Source: Ectobacillus antri (GTDB lineage Bacteria; Bacillota; Bacilli; Bacillales; Bacillaceae_G). Taken from it: a DNA stretch of 64,000 nucleotides. Each line of letters opens with the position of its first letter. Within the stretch, counting starts at the first letter, position 1. The notes under the pieces were generated by a model. It was given only the letters and a program-made list of their open reading frames with translations. It searched no databases and was not told the DNA's origin. A program made the translations under genes and the position numbers. The stretch covers positions 1 to 64,000 of the forward strand of contig NZ_RIAV01000018.1 in NCBI RefSeq assembly GCF_003852715.1, written 5' to 3'. Positions 33,003 to 43,805 of this stretch are shown piece after piece.

Positions 33003-33196
33003 AAACTGAAAATTAAAAATTTACAGTAAATTAAAGGGGAGATGGTGTTTTAGGGGTTGTTTAAGGTTGTTATTTGAAACAGAAATGAACCTTATATAGC
33101 CTGCAAGACGACTTGAGGAAAAGAAAAGGAGGGAATATGGTATACATAAGCGTATTAAATGTAATAACTCACTACTATAGAAAGAAGAGGAATAAA

Positions 33197-33970
33197 ATGA
33201 TTCAATCATTTAAACTTATACCAAGTGCAGCAGGAAGGAAAATGCCCGTATATATGTTTCAAATTGATGATCTTTTGCTCGATACAGGACCGAGAAGTGT
33301 AGAAAAGCAAGTACGTTCTATCGTAAAAGATATCCATATTACGCGTGTCATTCATACCCATCATCATGAAGACCACACTGGGAATAGCGCATGGATACAG
33401 AAGGAATACAATTTGCCTCAATGGATTCATCCTGTAGGAGTATCTATGTGTCAAAGGGCAACGAGATTGCCCTTTTACAGGGCTTTCATGTGGCATAACC
33501 GAGATGCTTTCTTTCCAACGCCTTTAGAGGCTGAGTATGTTGAAACAGACTTTTATCGATTTAAGGTTGTTCATACTCCAGGACACGCAGAAGATCATAT
33601 TGTGCTTATCGACGAGGAGAAGGCAATTTGTTTTACTGGAGACTTATACTTATTTCATTCACCCGTTTCTAATTTTTCATTTGAATCTGTACCTGAGATC
33701 ATTAGGTCTTTAGATAAAGTATTAACCTATTCTTTTCAAGATATCTACTGCTCTCATCGTGGCTACATCAGAAACGGGCGGAAGTTATTAGAACGAAAGC
33801 ATGCGTATTTATTAGAACTTCAAGAGCGTGTTGTACAAGCTTTTCAAGCAGGAAGATCACCAAAACAAATTCGTAAGGAATTACTGCCAAAAAGTAAATG
33901 GTTTCAATATATATCATTTTTTGAAAATTCATCTATACACACAGTGCAATCCATTTTAAAAGAATTATAA
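33197..33970 (+). CDS. MBL-fold metallo-hydrolase
   Basis: 257 residues from the ATG at 33197, supported by AGAAGAGGAA; the longer frame from 33113 lacks a site. The metallo-beta-lactamase core is present: HTHHHEDHTG (HxHxDH), HTPGHAEDH and FTGDLYLFHS. A C-terminal helical extension ends in HTVQSILKEL. Such hydrolases act on thioesters, lactones or phosphodiesters; the substrate cannot be told. No partner genes are obvious. Confidence 0.8.
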   Translation: MIQSFKLIPSAAGRKMPVYMFQIDDLLLDTGPRSVEKQVRSIVKDIHITRVIHTHHHEDHTGNSAWIQKEYNLPQWIHPVGVSMCQRATRLPFYRAFMWHNRDAFFPTPLEAEYVETDFYRFKVVHTPGHAEDHIVLIDEEKAICFTGDLYLFHSPVSNFSFESVPEIIRSLDKVLTYSFQDIYCSHRGYIRNGRKLLERKHAYLLELQERVVQAFQAGRSPKQIRKELLPKSKWFQYISFFENSSIHTVQSILKEL

Positions 33971-33981
33971 TAAATAGGGAG

Positions 33982-34629
33982 TCACTTAACGGATGCAGTA
34001 CGAGACTCCTTGCTTCTAAGTTGTTTTTCAAGAACAGTCATATGTTTTTGAACTTTATCCGCATAGGAAAAATCACCAAAGCAATATGGATATCGGAAAT
34101 TAGCCATAGAGCCGCCGCATGTATATAAATCAGGTCGATTGTCCACTTGCATTTTAGAGTAGGCTTTAGCGAGCTCTTGTGTATGCTGGGTACCATTACC
34201 TGCAATATACATAATATAGCCTGGGCCCATATTATAGCTTTGTACAATTGTGCTTAAATCTACATGGTGTTTTTGACCAAGCTTGTACATGTGTTGAAAA
34301 TGAAAGACCCCTTGCGAGATGCTTTGCTGCGGGTTTTGAATCGCGTTGCGCTTCAGACCGGCTGATTCTGAAGATTGCATCGGATCTAAGCCCTCGCCTT
34401 TACTTTCTTGATACATAATTGCTAATAGAAGCGGAGTGAATTCGCTCAAGTTATATTTGGTTAATTCATTTTTAATGTCTGTTTCATATGTCAATACTTT
34501 ATCTGTATGACTTGGTAAAAATGTTGTAAAATAATCGTTTAATTTATGTTTTATATCAGGCTTTGCTAGCAGTAAAATAAACGGAAATGAAAGTAGCATG
34601 AGTAAAGAGAATAGTAGTCTTCTCAACAT
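33982..34629 (-). CDS. Lysozyme-like protein (CwlT N-terminal type), membrane-anchored
   Basis: The start at 34629 follows GGAGGA at 13 bp and gives 215 residues; the frame is open further, but without a site. An N-terminal membrane helix (LLFSLLMLLSFPFILLLA) is followed by a lysozyme-like domain: LLAIMYQESKGEG (catalytic Glu), SISQGVFHFQHMYKLG, VQSYNMGPGYIMYI and YPYCFGDFSYADKV. This is like the muramidase part of CwlT-family proteins of conjugative elements. No conjugation genes are near, so a general cell-wall role is likely. Confidence 0.78.
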   Translation of the reverse strand: MLRRLLFSLLMLLSFPFILLLAKPDIKHKLNDYFTTFLPSHTDKVLTYETDIKNELTKYNLSEFTPLLLAIMYQESKGEGLDPMQSSESAGLKRNAIQNPQQSISQGVFHFQHMYKLGQKHHVDLSTIVQSYNMGPGYIMYIAGNGTQHTQELAKAYSKMQVDNRPDLYTCGGSMANFRYPYCFGDFSYADKVQKHMTVLEKQLRSKESRTASVK

Positions 34630-34760
34630 TATTCTGCCATTCCTCCAATAATAAGATAATGAGTTGTCACTCTTTCTTATCGTATCATAAATGGGAGGAA
34701 TATTTGACAAGGGATGATAGAAAAAAGCAAAGAATAATTGGAAGCTAGAGAGTTAAAGTA

Positions 34761-34788
34761 AAAAACCTTCGCCGTTTGGGCGAAGGTA
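34761..34788 (-). terminator. Terminator of the marR-efflux operon
   Basis: CCTTCGCC and GGCGAAGG pair with a GTTTG loop; the A-run reads as a T-run on the minus strand. Confidence 0.8.
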
Positions 34789-34794
34789 TAATAA

Positions 34795-36399
34795 TTAGGA
34801 AGGAGAAACAACGTTGTCTTCAGATGGTTGTTCTTCTTTCTTATTTGCTAATTTAATTTGATGAAGAAATACAGTGAATACTGCTCCAATGATAATAAAG
34901 ATTAATCCTACAAAAAACACGCTGTGCAAGGAGTCCATCAATGCCGTTTTTAGGATAGGTATCATGCCATCGACAAAGGTTTTTGGAAGCTGCTTTAATG
35001 TATCTGGATTGAACAGCATTTGAAAAAGACCTTCTGGATTTGTAGCAATCATATCTTTAAATTTATCAGTCATGGCACCGGCTTCCGCAGGAAGTGTGTT
35101 TAAGAAGGGAACCAATTTGTCTGTCAGCAGTGTTCCAGATTTGCTATTCATAACAGCACCTAAAATAGTAATTCCAAACGTACCGCCAATCGAGCGGAAA
35201 AACTGGCTAGATGATGTAACAATACCAAGTTCTTCTTTTGAAAAGCTTTCTTGTAGCGCTAGTGTCAAAATCGGCATAACCAATCCCATACCTATACCAA
35301 TGATAGCCATATAAGAGGTTGCTGCAAGTTTACCGGTATCTATATCCATAGTAGTCAACAAGAAAAAACCACCGCCCATAATGAGCATACCGGTAATAAT
35401 CTGTGGTTTAATACCAACTTTGTAAACTAACTGTCCGCCGATAACACTTGTAATAATCATTGCAATCATCATAGGTGTCATAATGGTTCCGGATTCTGTA
35501 GCGCTGACGCCGACAATCCCTTGCATAAAGAATGGTACAAAAGTAATAGCCCCAAACATACCAATCGCCATAAAAAAGCCGATTAGGTTTAATAATGTAA
35601 AGGTCTTATTTTTAAATAAATACATGGGAAGAATAGGTTCTTTTGCTTTTGTTTCTATTATGACAAAGCTAATTAAAGCCACAATGGCGAGCAAAAACAT
35701 GCCAATAATTTGCCAAGAATCCCATGCGTAATCTTTACCGCCAAGACTAAGCGCTAGCAATAGACTGACAACACCAACAATCATAGTGAACATACCTAAC
35801 AGATCGAAGTTGATAGGACCGGTTTGTCGTTTACCTCTAAGCCCTAAAGCAATAAAAATGGTAGCTATAATACCAACAGGTAAGTTAATATAAAATACCC
35901 ATTTCCAATTCCAAGTATCAACAATCCAACCGCCGATTTGTGGACCAATAACAGAAGCAAGGCCATAAATTCCTCCGAACACGCCTTGAAATTTAGCACG
36001 CTCTTTCCCTGTAAATAAATCTCCAATGACAATCATGGCCATAGGCATCATAACACCGCCGCCAATACCCTGCAGCCCACGATATATAATGAGTTCAGTC
36101 ATTGTATCTGCAATGCCGCAAAGAGCGGAAGCTCCCATAAATATAATTAATCCTGTTACATAAACTACTCTACGTCCTAATAAATCTGCCAGTTTACCGG
36201 CAATAGGAACAACAGTCGTTGAAGTAAGCAAATAAGCTGTAGTAAGCCAAGTCATCATGCTTAAGCCGCCTAAATCTCCGACAATTTTTGGCATCGCAGT
36301 TCCCACAATTGTACCGTCAAGTGCTGAAAAAAACATGGCAATAATTAAACCAATCAGCAACAAAGTACGATTCTGGCTTGTATTCTCAATTGTATGCAC
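34795..36399 (-). CDS. DHA2-family (EmrB/QacA-type) MFS drug efflux pump
   Basis: A 534-residue protein with about 14 helices. The DHA2 signature is seen: LDGTIVGTAMPKIVGDLGG at helix 1, LADLLGRRVVYVTGL after helix 2 and GLQGIGGGVMMP in helix 4 (motif C region GGIYGLASVIGPQIGGWI). It exports lipophilic compounds or drugs with protons. It lies after a marR gene in the same direction, with 39 bp between, so the two form a drug-inducible unit. Confidence 0.87.
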   Translation of the reverse strand: MHTIENTSQNRTLLLIGLIIAMFFSALDGTIVGTAMPKIVGDLGGLSMMTWLTTAYLLTSTTVVPIAGKLADLLGRRVVYVTGLIIFMGASALCGIADTMTELIIYRGLQGIGGGVMMPMAMIVIGDLFTGKERAKFQGVFGGIYGLASVIGPQIGGWIVDTWNWKWVFYINLPVGIIATIFIALGLRGKRQTGPINFDLLGMFTMIVGVVSLLLALSLGGKDYAWDSWQIIGMFLLAIVALISFVIIETKAKEPILPMYLFKNKTFTLLNLIGFFMAIGMFGAITFVPFFMQGIVGVSATESGTIMTPMMIAMIITSVIGGQLVYKVGIKPQIITGMLIMGGGFFLLTTMDIDTGKLAATSYMAIIGIGMGLVMPILTLALQESFSKEELGIVTSSSQFFRSIGGTFGITILGAVMNSKSGTLLTDKLVPFLNTLPAEAGAMTDKFKDMIATNPEGLFQMLFNPDTLKQLPKTFVDGMIPILKTALMDSLHSVFFVGLIFIIIGAVFTVFLHQIKLANKKEEQPSEDNVVSPS

Positions 36400-36438
36400 T
36401 ATATGTCCTCCTTTTGTAGTTGTTTCTATTAAGAACGA

Positions 36439-36888
36439 TTACTCTTCTTCCATCATCAAATGCACCAGCTTTTCGTAAATAGCTGCTATTGTGGCTAGCT
36501 CCGTTTCATCTAGATGAGAAAAGTAACGGTTAATAATCGCTTTTCTGGCTTCTAGAACTTGTTGAAACGTATGATTTCCTTGCGCCGTAAGACGAATGTT
36601 CACAACCCGTCGGTCCTTTGTATCATGCTCTCGTATAACAAGCTCGTTTTGTTCCAGCCTATCCACCATAAAGGTAACAGCGCTAGGTTTTACCCCCATT
36701 TCTTCCGCTAATTCAGAAATTTTACAGCTGCCTTTTCTCTTTAAAAAGCCAATAACAAATAATTGAGTAGGAGTAATTCCATGCTCTTGAATACTTGCTT
36801 GCATCTGCGGCTGTAGTTTTTGAAACATAACATACAGGGCAGTGTGAATGCGTTGTAGATAAGGATGGTTATCCATATTGTTAATCAC
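36439..36888 (-). CDS. MarR-family repressor
   Basis: A 149-residue winged-helix regulator with GITPTQLFVIGFLKRKGSCK, the recognition helix region MGVKPSAVTFMVDRLEQNEL and the wing DTKDRRVVNIRLT. It is the first gene of the unit with the efflux pump and probably represses it until a drug binds. AT-rich palindromic sequence just upstream (36891-36945, ATTTAATATAAATATAT and GTTAAATATAAAT) may be its operator. Confidence 0.87.
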   Translation of the reverse strand: MINNMDNHPYLQRIHTALYVMFQKLQPQMQASIQEHGITPTQLFVIGFLKRKGSCKISELAEEMGVKPSAVTFMVDRLEQNELVIREHDTKDRRVVNIRLTAQGNHTFQQVLEARKAIINRYFSHLDETELATIAAIYEKLVHLMMEEE

Positions 36889-37094
36889 CTTTAAAATTTA
36901 TTTAATATAAATATATAACATGGTTAAATATAAATGGTATATAAAAAAATGTCAATTCCTAATGTTGTTAAACTTGTGTTTTAATCTATAAATATATTTA
37001 TGAATTAATGTATATTTACTAATTTGTATTATCGTTTTGTTAAGGCTACAATAAGTTTCGTAAGCTACATTAGATTAATAGGGAGGAATTACTC

Positions 37095-37757
37095 ATGAAA
37101 AAACATATATTAATGGTTGTTACAACAGCAGATAAAATGAACGAAGATCATCCAACAGGACTTTGGCTTTCTGAGTTCGGTGAAGCGTATGTAGAATTCG
37201 CGAAAAAAGGTTTTGATATCACAGTAGCGAGTCCGCTTGGCGGTAAAGCACCTGTAGATGCTCGTAGTTTAGAAGGTGATGTACCGCAGGAGATTTTAGA
37301 TACAGCTAAGCACCTAGAAAATACAATGAAGCTAGAGGACATTAAAGACGCTTCTCAGTTTGACGCGATTTTCTTACCAGGTGGACACGGTACAATGTTT
37401 GATCTACCAGACAATGCCAAGCTACAAGCTTTAATCAGAGAATTGTATGAGGCAGATAAAGTGGTAGCAGCTGTATGTCACGGTCCTGCTGGTTTAGTGG
37501 GTGTTACGTTATCTGATGGTACACCTTTAGTAGCAGGCAAAAAGGTCGCTGCGTTTACAGACGAAGAAGAAAGAGAAACAACATTGGATCGCTTTATGCC
37601 ATTCCTATTGGAAAGCCGTCTTCGTGAGCTAGGTGCTGAAATGGTTGTTGCACCGAACTGGTCCAACAATGTACAAGCAGATGGATATTTGATCACCGGT
37701 CAAAATCCACAATCTACAGTTAGTGTGGCAGAAGCGGTTATTAACAAATTAAGCTAA
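37095..37757 (+). CDS. DJ-1/PfpI-family Hsp31-like protein
   Basis: A 220-residue class I glutamine-amidotransferase-fold protein. It has FLPGGHGTMFDL and the nucleophile elbow VAAVCHGPAGLV with Cys and His, as in Hsp31/glyoxalase III types. These convert methylglyoxal and other reactive aldehydes or act as chaperones. GGGAGGAAT precedes the start. An alcohol dehydrogenase follows after 57 bp, so the unit probably handles reactive carbonyls. Confidence 0.85.
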   Translation: MKKHILMVVTTADKMNEDHPTGLWLSEFGEAYVEFAKKGFDITVASPLGGKAPVDARSLEGDVPQEILDTAKHLENTMKLEDIKDASQFDAIFLPGGHGTMFDLPDNAKLQALIRELYEADKVVAAVCHGPAGLVGVTLSDGTPLVAGKKVAAFTDEEERETTLDRFMPFLLESRLRELGAEMVVAPNWSNNVQADGYLITGQNPQSTVSVAEAVINKLS

Positions 37758-37814
37758 TTTATTATAAAAGTCTGTAGCTTATCAGTTGCAGGCTTCTTTA
37801 ATGGAGGAATCATT

Positions 37815-38978
37815 ATGGAAAACTTTCGATTTCATAACCCGACAAAGTTGATTTTCGGTAAAGGGCAGTTAGAAGCGCTTAAAACAGAAGTGCCTCTATA
37901 TGGAAAACGTGTACTTTTATTGTACGGAGGTGGAAGCATCAAGCGGAGCGGCTTGTATGACCAAGTACAGACTTTACTTGCAGAAGCAGATCTATTTGTG
38001 GTAGAGCTTGGCGGCGTAGAACCAAATCCACGTGTATCTACAGTCAACAAAGGAATTTCTTTAATTAAAGAACACAATCTGGACTTTATTTTAGCTGTGG
38101 GTGGCGGCAGTGTCATTGATTGTGCAAAAGCCATCGCAGCAGGTAGCCATTACGATGGTGATGTATGGGACATTGTGACGAAGAAGGTAGTTCCAACTTC
38201 GGCAGTTCCAATTGGCACTGTTCTTACCCTTGCTGCAACCGGCTCCGAAATGAATGGTGGTTCGGTAATCACAAACTGGGAACAGAATGATAAGCGCTCT
38301 TTCGGTTCTATTTATACGTATCCAAAATTCAGTATTTTAGATCCGCAGTTAACATTCACTGTACCACGCGACCAAACGATTTACGGCATTGTAGACATTA
38401 TGTCTCATGTGCTTGAGCAATATTTCCATGCTTCAGAAAATGCACAGCTGCAAGAGCGTATTGGAGAATCCATTCTACGCACTGTGATGGAAGTGGCGCC
38501 TAAGCTAGTGAATGATTTAGAGAACTACGCTTACCGTGAAGCTATTATGTTAAATGGTACATTTGCTTTAAATGGTATTTTATCTATGGGCGTGAAAACG
38601 GATTGGGCGACACATATGATGGAGCATGCAGTCTCAGCTGTATACGATATTCCGCATGGCGGTGGCTTGGCCATTTTGTTCCCGCACTGGATGGAGTATG
38701 TGGCAGCCACAAAACCAGAAAAAGTGGCACAGCTTGGGGTACGTGTATTTGACTTGCACACAGAAGGGAAAACAGAAGCTGAGCTTGCAGCTGAAACGGT
38801 AGCCGCATTGCGTGCCTTCTGGACTTCCATTGATGCGCCGCAAAAGCTAGCGGATTACAATATTAATGACGAGCAATTGGATTTGATGGCAGAGCGTGCT
38901 ATGGTAGCGCCGACAATTGGTAATTATGTGCCGCTTACGAAAGAAGATGTGCGCGAGATTTTAAAACGAGCATTATAA
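37815..38978 (+). CDS. Iron-containing alcohol dehydrogenase (YqhD/BdhA-like)
   Basis: A 387-residue group III alcohol dehydrogenase, with [13 protein letters not shown] (NAD(P) loop) and the metal-binding helix region [14 protein letters not shown] followed by [10 protein letters not shown]. It matches the NADPH-dependent butanol/aldehyde reductase type that reduces short-chain and stress-derived aldehydes. TGGAGGAATC lies before the start, and the ABM-domain gene follows 12 bp after its stop, so these three genes are one operon. Confidence 0.88.
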   Translation: MENFRFHNPTKLIFGKGQLEALKTEVPLYGKRVLLLYGGGSIKRSGLYDQVQTLLAEADLFVVELGGVEPNPRVSTVNKGISLIKEHNLDFILAVGGGSVIDCAKAIAAGSHYDGDVWDIVTKKVVPTSAVPIGTVLTLAATGSEMNGGSVITNWEQNDKRSFGSIYTYPKFSILDPQLTFTVPRDQTIYGIVDIMSHVLEQYFHASENAQLQERIGESILRTVMEVAPKLVNDLENYAYREAIMLNGTFALNGILSMGVKTDWATHMMEHAVSAVYDIPHGGGLAILFPHWMEYVAATKPEKVAQLGVRVFDLHTEGKTEAELAAETVAALRAFWTSIDAPQKLADYNINDEQLDLMAERAMVAPTIGNYVPLTKEDVREILKRAL

Positions 38979-38990
38979 GGAGGCGATGAT

Positions 38991-39275
38991 ATGACAGTTA
39001 TTATTAATGCCATCATAAAACCGAAAGCAGGGAAGGAAGCAGAACTTCGCAAAGAATTAATAGATGTTATTGCACCTTCTCGCGCAGAAGCTGGTTGTAT
39101 TCAATATACATTACATGAAGCTACTGACCAAAGTACGTTTGTCTTTTATGAAATCTGGCAGGATGAAGAAGCATTGCAATCTCATATTGAAACACCTCAT
39201 TATAAGCAATATAGAGAAAATGTCGCTTCATTGGTTGAAGCGCGTGAAGTATACAAATTGCAAAAAGTAAATTAA
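38991..39275 (+). CDS. Antibiotic-biosynthesis-monooxygenase (ABM) domain protein, YgiN-like
   Basis: A 94-residue ferredoxin-like protein, NAIIKPKAGKEAELRKELID at the start, then GCIQYTLHEATDQ, FYEIWQDEEALQSHIETPHY. This matches the ABM/quinol monooxygenase YgiN group. It may act on quinones or semiquinones. It completes the DJ-1/dehydrogenase operon; a terminator follows. Confidence 0.82.
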   Translation: MTVIINAIIKPKAGKEAELRKELIDVIAPSRAEAGCIQYTLHEATDQSTFVFYEIWQDEEALQSHIETPHYKQYRENVASLVEAREVYKLQKVN

Positions 39276-39285
39276 TAGGAGATGG

Positions 39286-39312
39286 AGCGCCGCTTATGAG
39301 CGGTGCTTTGTT
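39286..39312 (+). terminator. Terminator after the ABM gene
   Basis: AGCGCCGCT and AGCGGTGCT form a stem (one G-T pair) around TATG, followed by TTGTTTT. Confidence 0.7.
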
Positions 39313-39336
39313 TTGAATGTAGGAGAGGGAATTCGC

Positions 39337-39945
39337 ATGAATCGTACAAAATGCGCACATGTTCGTATTGGCGCTCCAGCTGAATTTTTTTCGTGTCGAG
39401 CGCTGGATGTACTTGATACAGAAAATATGCGCTACGAAGTAACATTCGGCTTAACAAGAGAGTTATTAGAGCAATTACAGAAAAGGGACCTGGATTGTGT
39501 AATCGCTACAAAACAATATGACATACCAGGTATTCAATATACGACATGGGAAAGTGAAACATTTGTAATAGTAGGGGCTGCTCATATGAATGTAAGCTTA
39601 GATGTGTGTGAACAAACATGGCTAGAGCAGCAGCGCTGGATTAGCTATGGGAGGGAGTTACCGATCATAAGACGCATATGGAAGCAACACTTTCATACAC
39701 GTGCTGTTATAGAAGCAGCGCATATTATCCCTGATTTACGAGGTATATTAAAAGCTGTAGAGCTTGGCATGGGAATAAGTGTGCTACCAACATATATTGC
39801 CAAGGAATGGATTGAAGCAGGTCGCTGCCAAGTATTATTTCCACATGTAAGCTGTACTAACGCATTATATTTTGCTTATCGTGAGGAAGATAGTGAGGTA
39901 TTTGCTATCCAAAATATTAAAAAGAGCATAGCAAAATTGTCATAA
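39337..39945 (+). CDS. LysR-type effector-binding domain protein without DNA-binding domain
   Basis: I place the start at the ATG at 39337, after TAGGAGAGGG; the product is 202 residues. It is a LysR substrate-binding domain that aligns along its full length with the C-terminal part of the next gene (FGLTRELLEQLQKRDLDCVI versus FGVAGELLELLQRDEVDFII; ISYGRELPIIRR versus LSYGLELPIIRR). There is no N-terminal helix-turn-helix. It may be a degraded duplicate, or a stand-alone domain that competes with its complete neighbour for ligand or dimerisation. Confidence 0.75.
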   Translation: MNRTKCAHVRIGAPAEFFSCRALDVLDTENMRYEVTFGLTRELLEQLQKRDLDCVIATKQYDIPGIQYTTWESETFVIVGAAHMNVSLDVCEQTWLEQQRWISYGRELPIIRRIWKQHFHTRAVIEAAHIIPDLRGILKAVELGMGISVLPTYIAKEWIEAGRCQVLFPHVSCTNALYFAYREEDSEVFAIQNIKKSIAKLS

Positions 39946-40027
39946 TATATCCGTACTTGTTTTTATCGATTATCTAGCGGTATGATAGAAAGAAAAAAGT
40001 CTTCTATGAAATCAAGAGGGACAGTCT

Positions 40028-40900
40028 ATGATTGACTTTGAATGGTACCGTAGCTTTATTAGTATATATCAACATCGTTCTGTGTCGGGGGCGGCAAAGG
40101 CGCGTATTTTAACGCAGCCGGCCATGAGTCAGCATCTAGCAGCTTTGGAGGCGGAAGTGGGCGAACCGCTATTTATTCGTGCACCGCGCAAGATGATTCC
40201 AACAGATAAAGGAAAAGAATTGTATAGTAAGCTTGTTCCCCTTATTGAAAGCCTGGAAAAAGCGACTCTTGAAATACGCCATGCTTCGTACGATGTAGCT
40301 GTTCCGGTTATACGGATAGGTTCACCGGGGGAGTATTTTACAAAAAACGCATTACAAAAGATAAAGCACTTAAATATTCGCTACACAGTACAATTTGGTG
40401 TTGCCGGCGAGTTGTTGGAACTACTACAACGAGATGAAGTTGACTTTATTATATCTCCCCAAAAGTCTCAGACGCCTGGGATTACGTATACTCAACTTGA
40501 AGACGAGCGGTTTGTTGTGGTTGTACCGCCGGATTATACAGTGGATTACAAGGGAATAACAGAGATAGAAGCTTGGTTAAAAGAGCAAAGATGGCTAAGC
40601 TACGGATTAGAATTACCGATTATTAGACGATATTGGCAGACGCATTTTGGAAAGCGACCAGATTTCCAACCCTTTCATGTGATGCCAGATTTACGCGCTA
40701 TTTTAGAAGCTATTGAAAACGGTATGGGAATTAGTGTATTACCTACGTATTTAATAGAAGAATCTATACGTTTGCGAAAAGTAAAAATCATGTTCCAGCA
40801 CTTACATGTGCATAATATCATTTATGCTGGTTATAAAACTGAAATGAAGGACGATCCGGTCATTTCACAATTGATACAGAGTTTGCAAGGAGAAAGATAA
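40028..40900 (+). CDS. LysR-family transcriptional regulator
   Basis: A 290-residue regulator with the LysR winged helix at the N terminus (FEWYRSFISIYQHRSVSGAA, then LTQPAMSQHLAALEAEVGEP, FIRAPRKMIPT) and an effector domain with GMGISVLPTYLIEE. It follows the truncated paralogue by 82 bp and has AAGAGGGA as ribosome site. It may control the DJ-1/dehydrogenase/ABM operon upstream; the effector is unknown. Confidence 0.87.
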   Translation: MIDFEWYRSFISIYQHRSVSGAAKARILTQPAMSQHLAALEAEVGEPLFIRAPRKMIPTDKGKELYSKLVPLIESLEKATLEIRHASYDVAVPVIRIGSPGEYFTKNALQKIKHLNIRYTVQFGVAGELLELLQRDEVDFIISPQKSQTPGITYTQLEDERFVVVVPPDYTVDYKGITEIEAWLKEQRWLSYGLELPIIRRYWQTHFGKRPDFQPFHVMPDLRAILEAIENGMGISVLPTYLIEESIRLRKVKIMFQHLHVHNIIYAGYKTEMKDDPVISQLIQSLQGER

Positions 40901-40940
40901 AGCTCGTTTTGCTAGTATATGTGGCAAAGCGAGCTTTTTG
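40899..40940 (+). terminator. Terminator of the lysR gene
   Basis: AAAGCTCGTTTTGC pairs with GCAAAGCGAGCTTT at 13 of 14 positions, followed by TTGAG. Confidence 0.75.
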
Positions 40941-40954
40941 AGCTAGAGGCTAAA

Positions 40955-41026
40955 GTTTGTTGCTGATGCGGCTACGGAGGTTCGCTTTCCTTAGGCAGTC
41001 AGGGAGCCTTCTCGGCGCTTCAGTTA
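40955..41026. repeat. GC-rich Bacillaceae-type intergenic repeat (degenerate)
   Basis: The sequence GCGGCTACGGAGGTTCGC, then CTTTCC and AGTCAGGGAGCCTTCTCGG with GGCGCTTC resembles repeated elements I recall in intergenic regions of several Bacillaceae. It stands out by higher GC than its neighbours. It is a single degenerate copy here, so the call is weak. Confidence 0.35.
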
Positions 41027-41029
41027 TAG

Positions 41030-42835
<1,806 letters not shown>

Positions 42836-42852
42836 CTACTTTCATAAGCATG

Positions 42853-43014
42853 AAAAAAGCCAGGCTCTGCAGAACCTGGCTGAATGTTAGGAAATAAGCA
42901 TAATACAAATTATGCGCGCTAACTTCCCCACGCTGGTATGAACCAGATCAGGTCCTGAGGGTTAAGAAACTTCACTGTGTTTCTCTCTCAGCCCAACTCG
43001 TTGGACACCCCTAG
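42853..43014 (-). promoter_or_regulatory. TPP (Thi-box) riboswitch with terminator, upstream of thiC
   Basis: On the minus strand it reads GGGGTGTCC, then GGCTGAGAGAGA, AACCCTCAGGACCTGATCTG with GTTCATACCAGCG and TGGGGAAGTTA, the full TPP aptamer order. After it, AGCCAGGTTCTGCAGAGCCT with GGCT and a T-run (42853-42884) is the terminator. TPP binding switches thiC off. Confidence 0.96.
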
Positions 43015-43077
43015 TCATTAAAAATTTTCAATTTTACAAAATAAATATATGGTATTTGCATAAATTTGTAAAGGGTT

Positions 43078-43386
43078 TTAGTCAACTAAAGAGCCAATGA
43101 TAGGATAACGGTAAGGTTTATCATTTATCGCTCTTAAAATACCCATGATAGGAGCAATAATGGCCATCAATCCAAATATAATTAGGAATGGAATACCAAT
43201 TAATATCCAGGATAAGAACAAGGATACGGAAATTAAAATACTCATGATCACGTGAAACAGTAGCGCTTGTAAGGACAGACTTTTTACTTCACGATCGGAT
43301 ATTAACAAATACACCACCAATGGGACAATAATAGGCGCAAACCAAGTGCTTGCATGAACTAGTATTTTTAAACCTTTGTGTTCCAA
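43078..43386 (-). CDS. DUF4870-type small membrane protein
   Basis: About 102 residues from a TTG at 43386, chosen because AAAGGAGTG lies before it; an ATG at 43413 has none. Three hydrophobic segments are visible (ILVHASTWFAPIIVPLVVYL, VIMSILISVSLFLSWILIGI, IIFGLMAIIAPIMGIL). This resembles DUF4870/Tic20-like proteins. It is of unknown function and has no operon partner. Confidence 0.7.
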   Translation of the reverse strand: MEHKGLKILVHASTWFAPIIVPLVVYLLISDREVKSLSLQALLFHVIMSILISVSLFLSWILIGIPFLIIFGLMAIIAPIMGILRAINDKPYRYPIIGSLVD

Positions 43387-43413
43387 AGAAAACACTCCTT
43401 TGATGTAAGTCAT

Positions 43414-43805
43414 ATTCTTATTATACGTTATGGAAAAAGGGAAAGATTCAGACCAAAGATGTATTTATCTATACATCTATAGAATGGCATTCATAATCTT
43501 ATTTCGTTAAGGTGATGCGACTTGAAATGTGACAAAATGATTTTTAATTATATATACGAAAGTAAGTAAAAATAGAGTAAGGCTCACTTTCCTCTAAGTT
43601 ATTCTTATTCTTTACATAATAATGTAACCATAACGTTTGACTGTACAGTAACACTCGTTTTATGATAAAAGTATGATACCTTATTTGCTAGATGGCTTCT
43701 TAAATCTGTCATGATTTCTTTTTGGAAAATGAGGCAAATTAATGAGAAGAGGCGAATATTCACACAGGAGGTGAACACTCCGGCTTTTTGTAGCGGAGGG
43801 CACAT
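43414..43805. other. Leader of the CNNM/CBS gene, no other gene
   Basis: This ~390 bp AT-rich stretch holds the promoters of two divergent genes. A hairpin CTCCGGCT/AGCGGAG near 43776-43798 overlaps the ribosome site (GCGGAGGGC) of the next gene and could hide it, a possible translational control. A TTCGTTAAGGTGATGC start near 43502 looks like the start of an M-box, but the rest of that riboswitch is not found. Confidence 0.4.

Noticed and set aside
33113-33196. Upstream start of the MBL hydrolase
   Set aside because: The extra residues are basic and AT-derived, and the ribosome site supports 33197.
43495-43570. Possible M-box (Mg riboswitch) before the CNNM gene
   Set aside because: Only the first dozen bases resemble the M-box; the other conserved blocks are missing.
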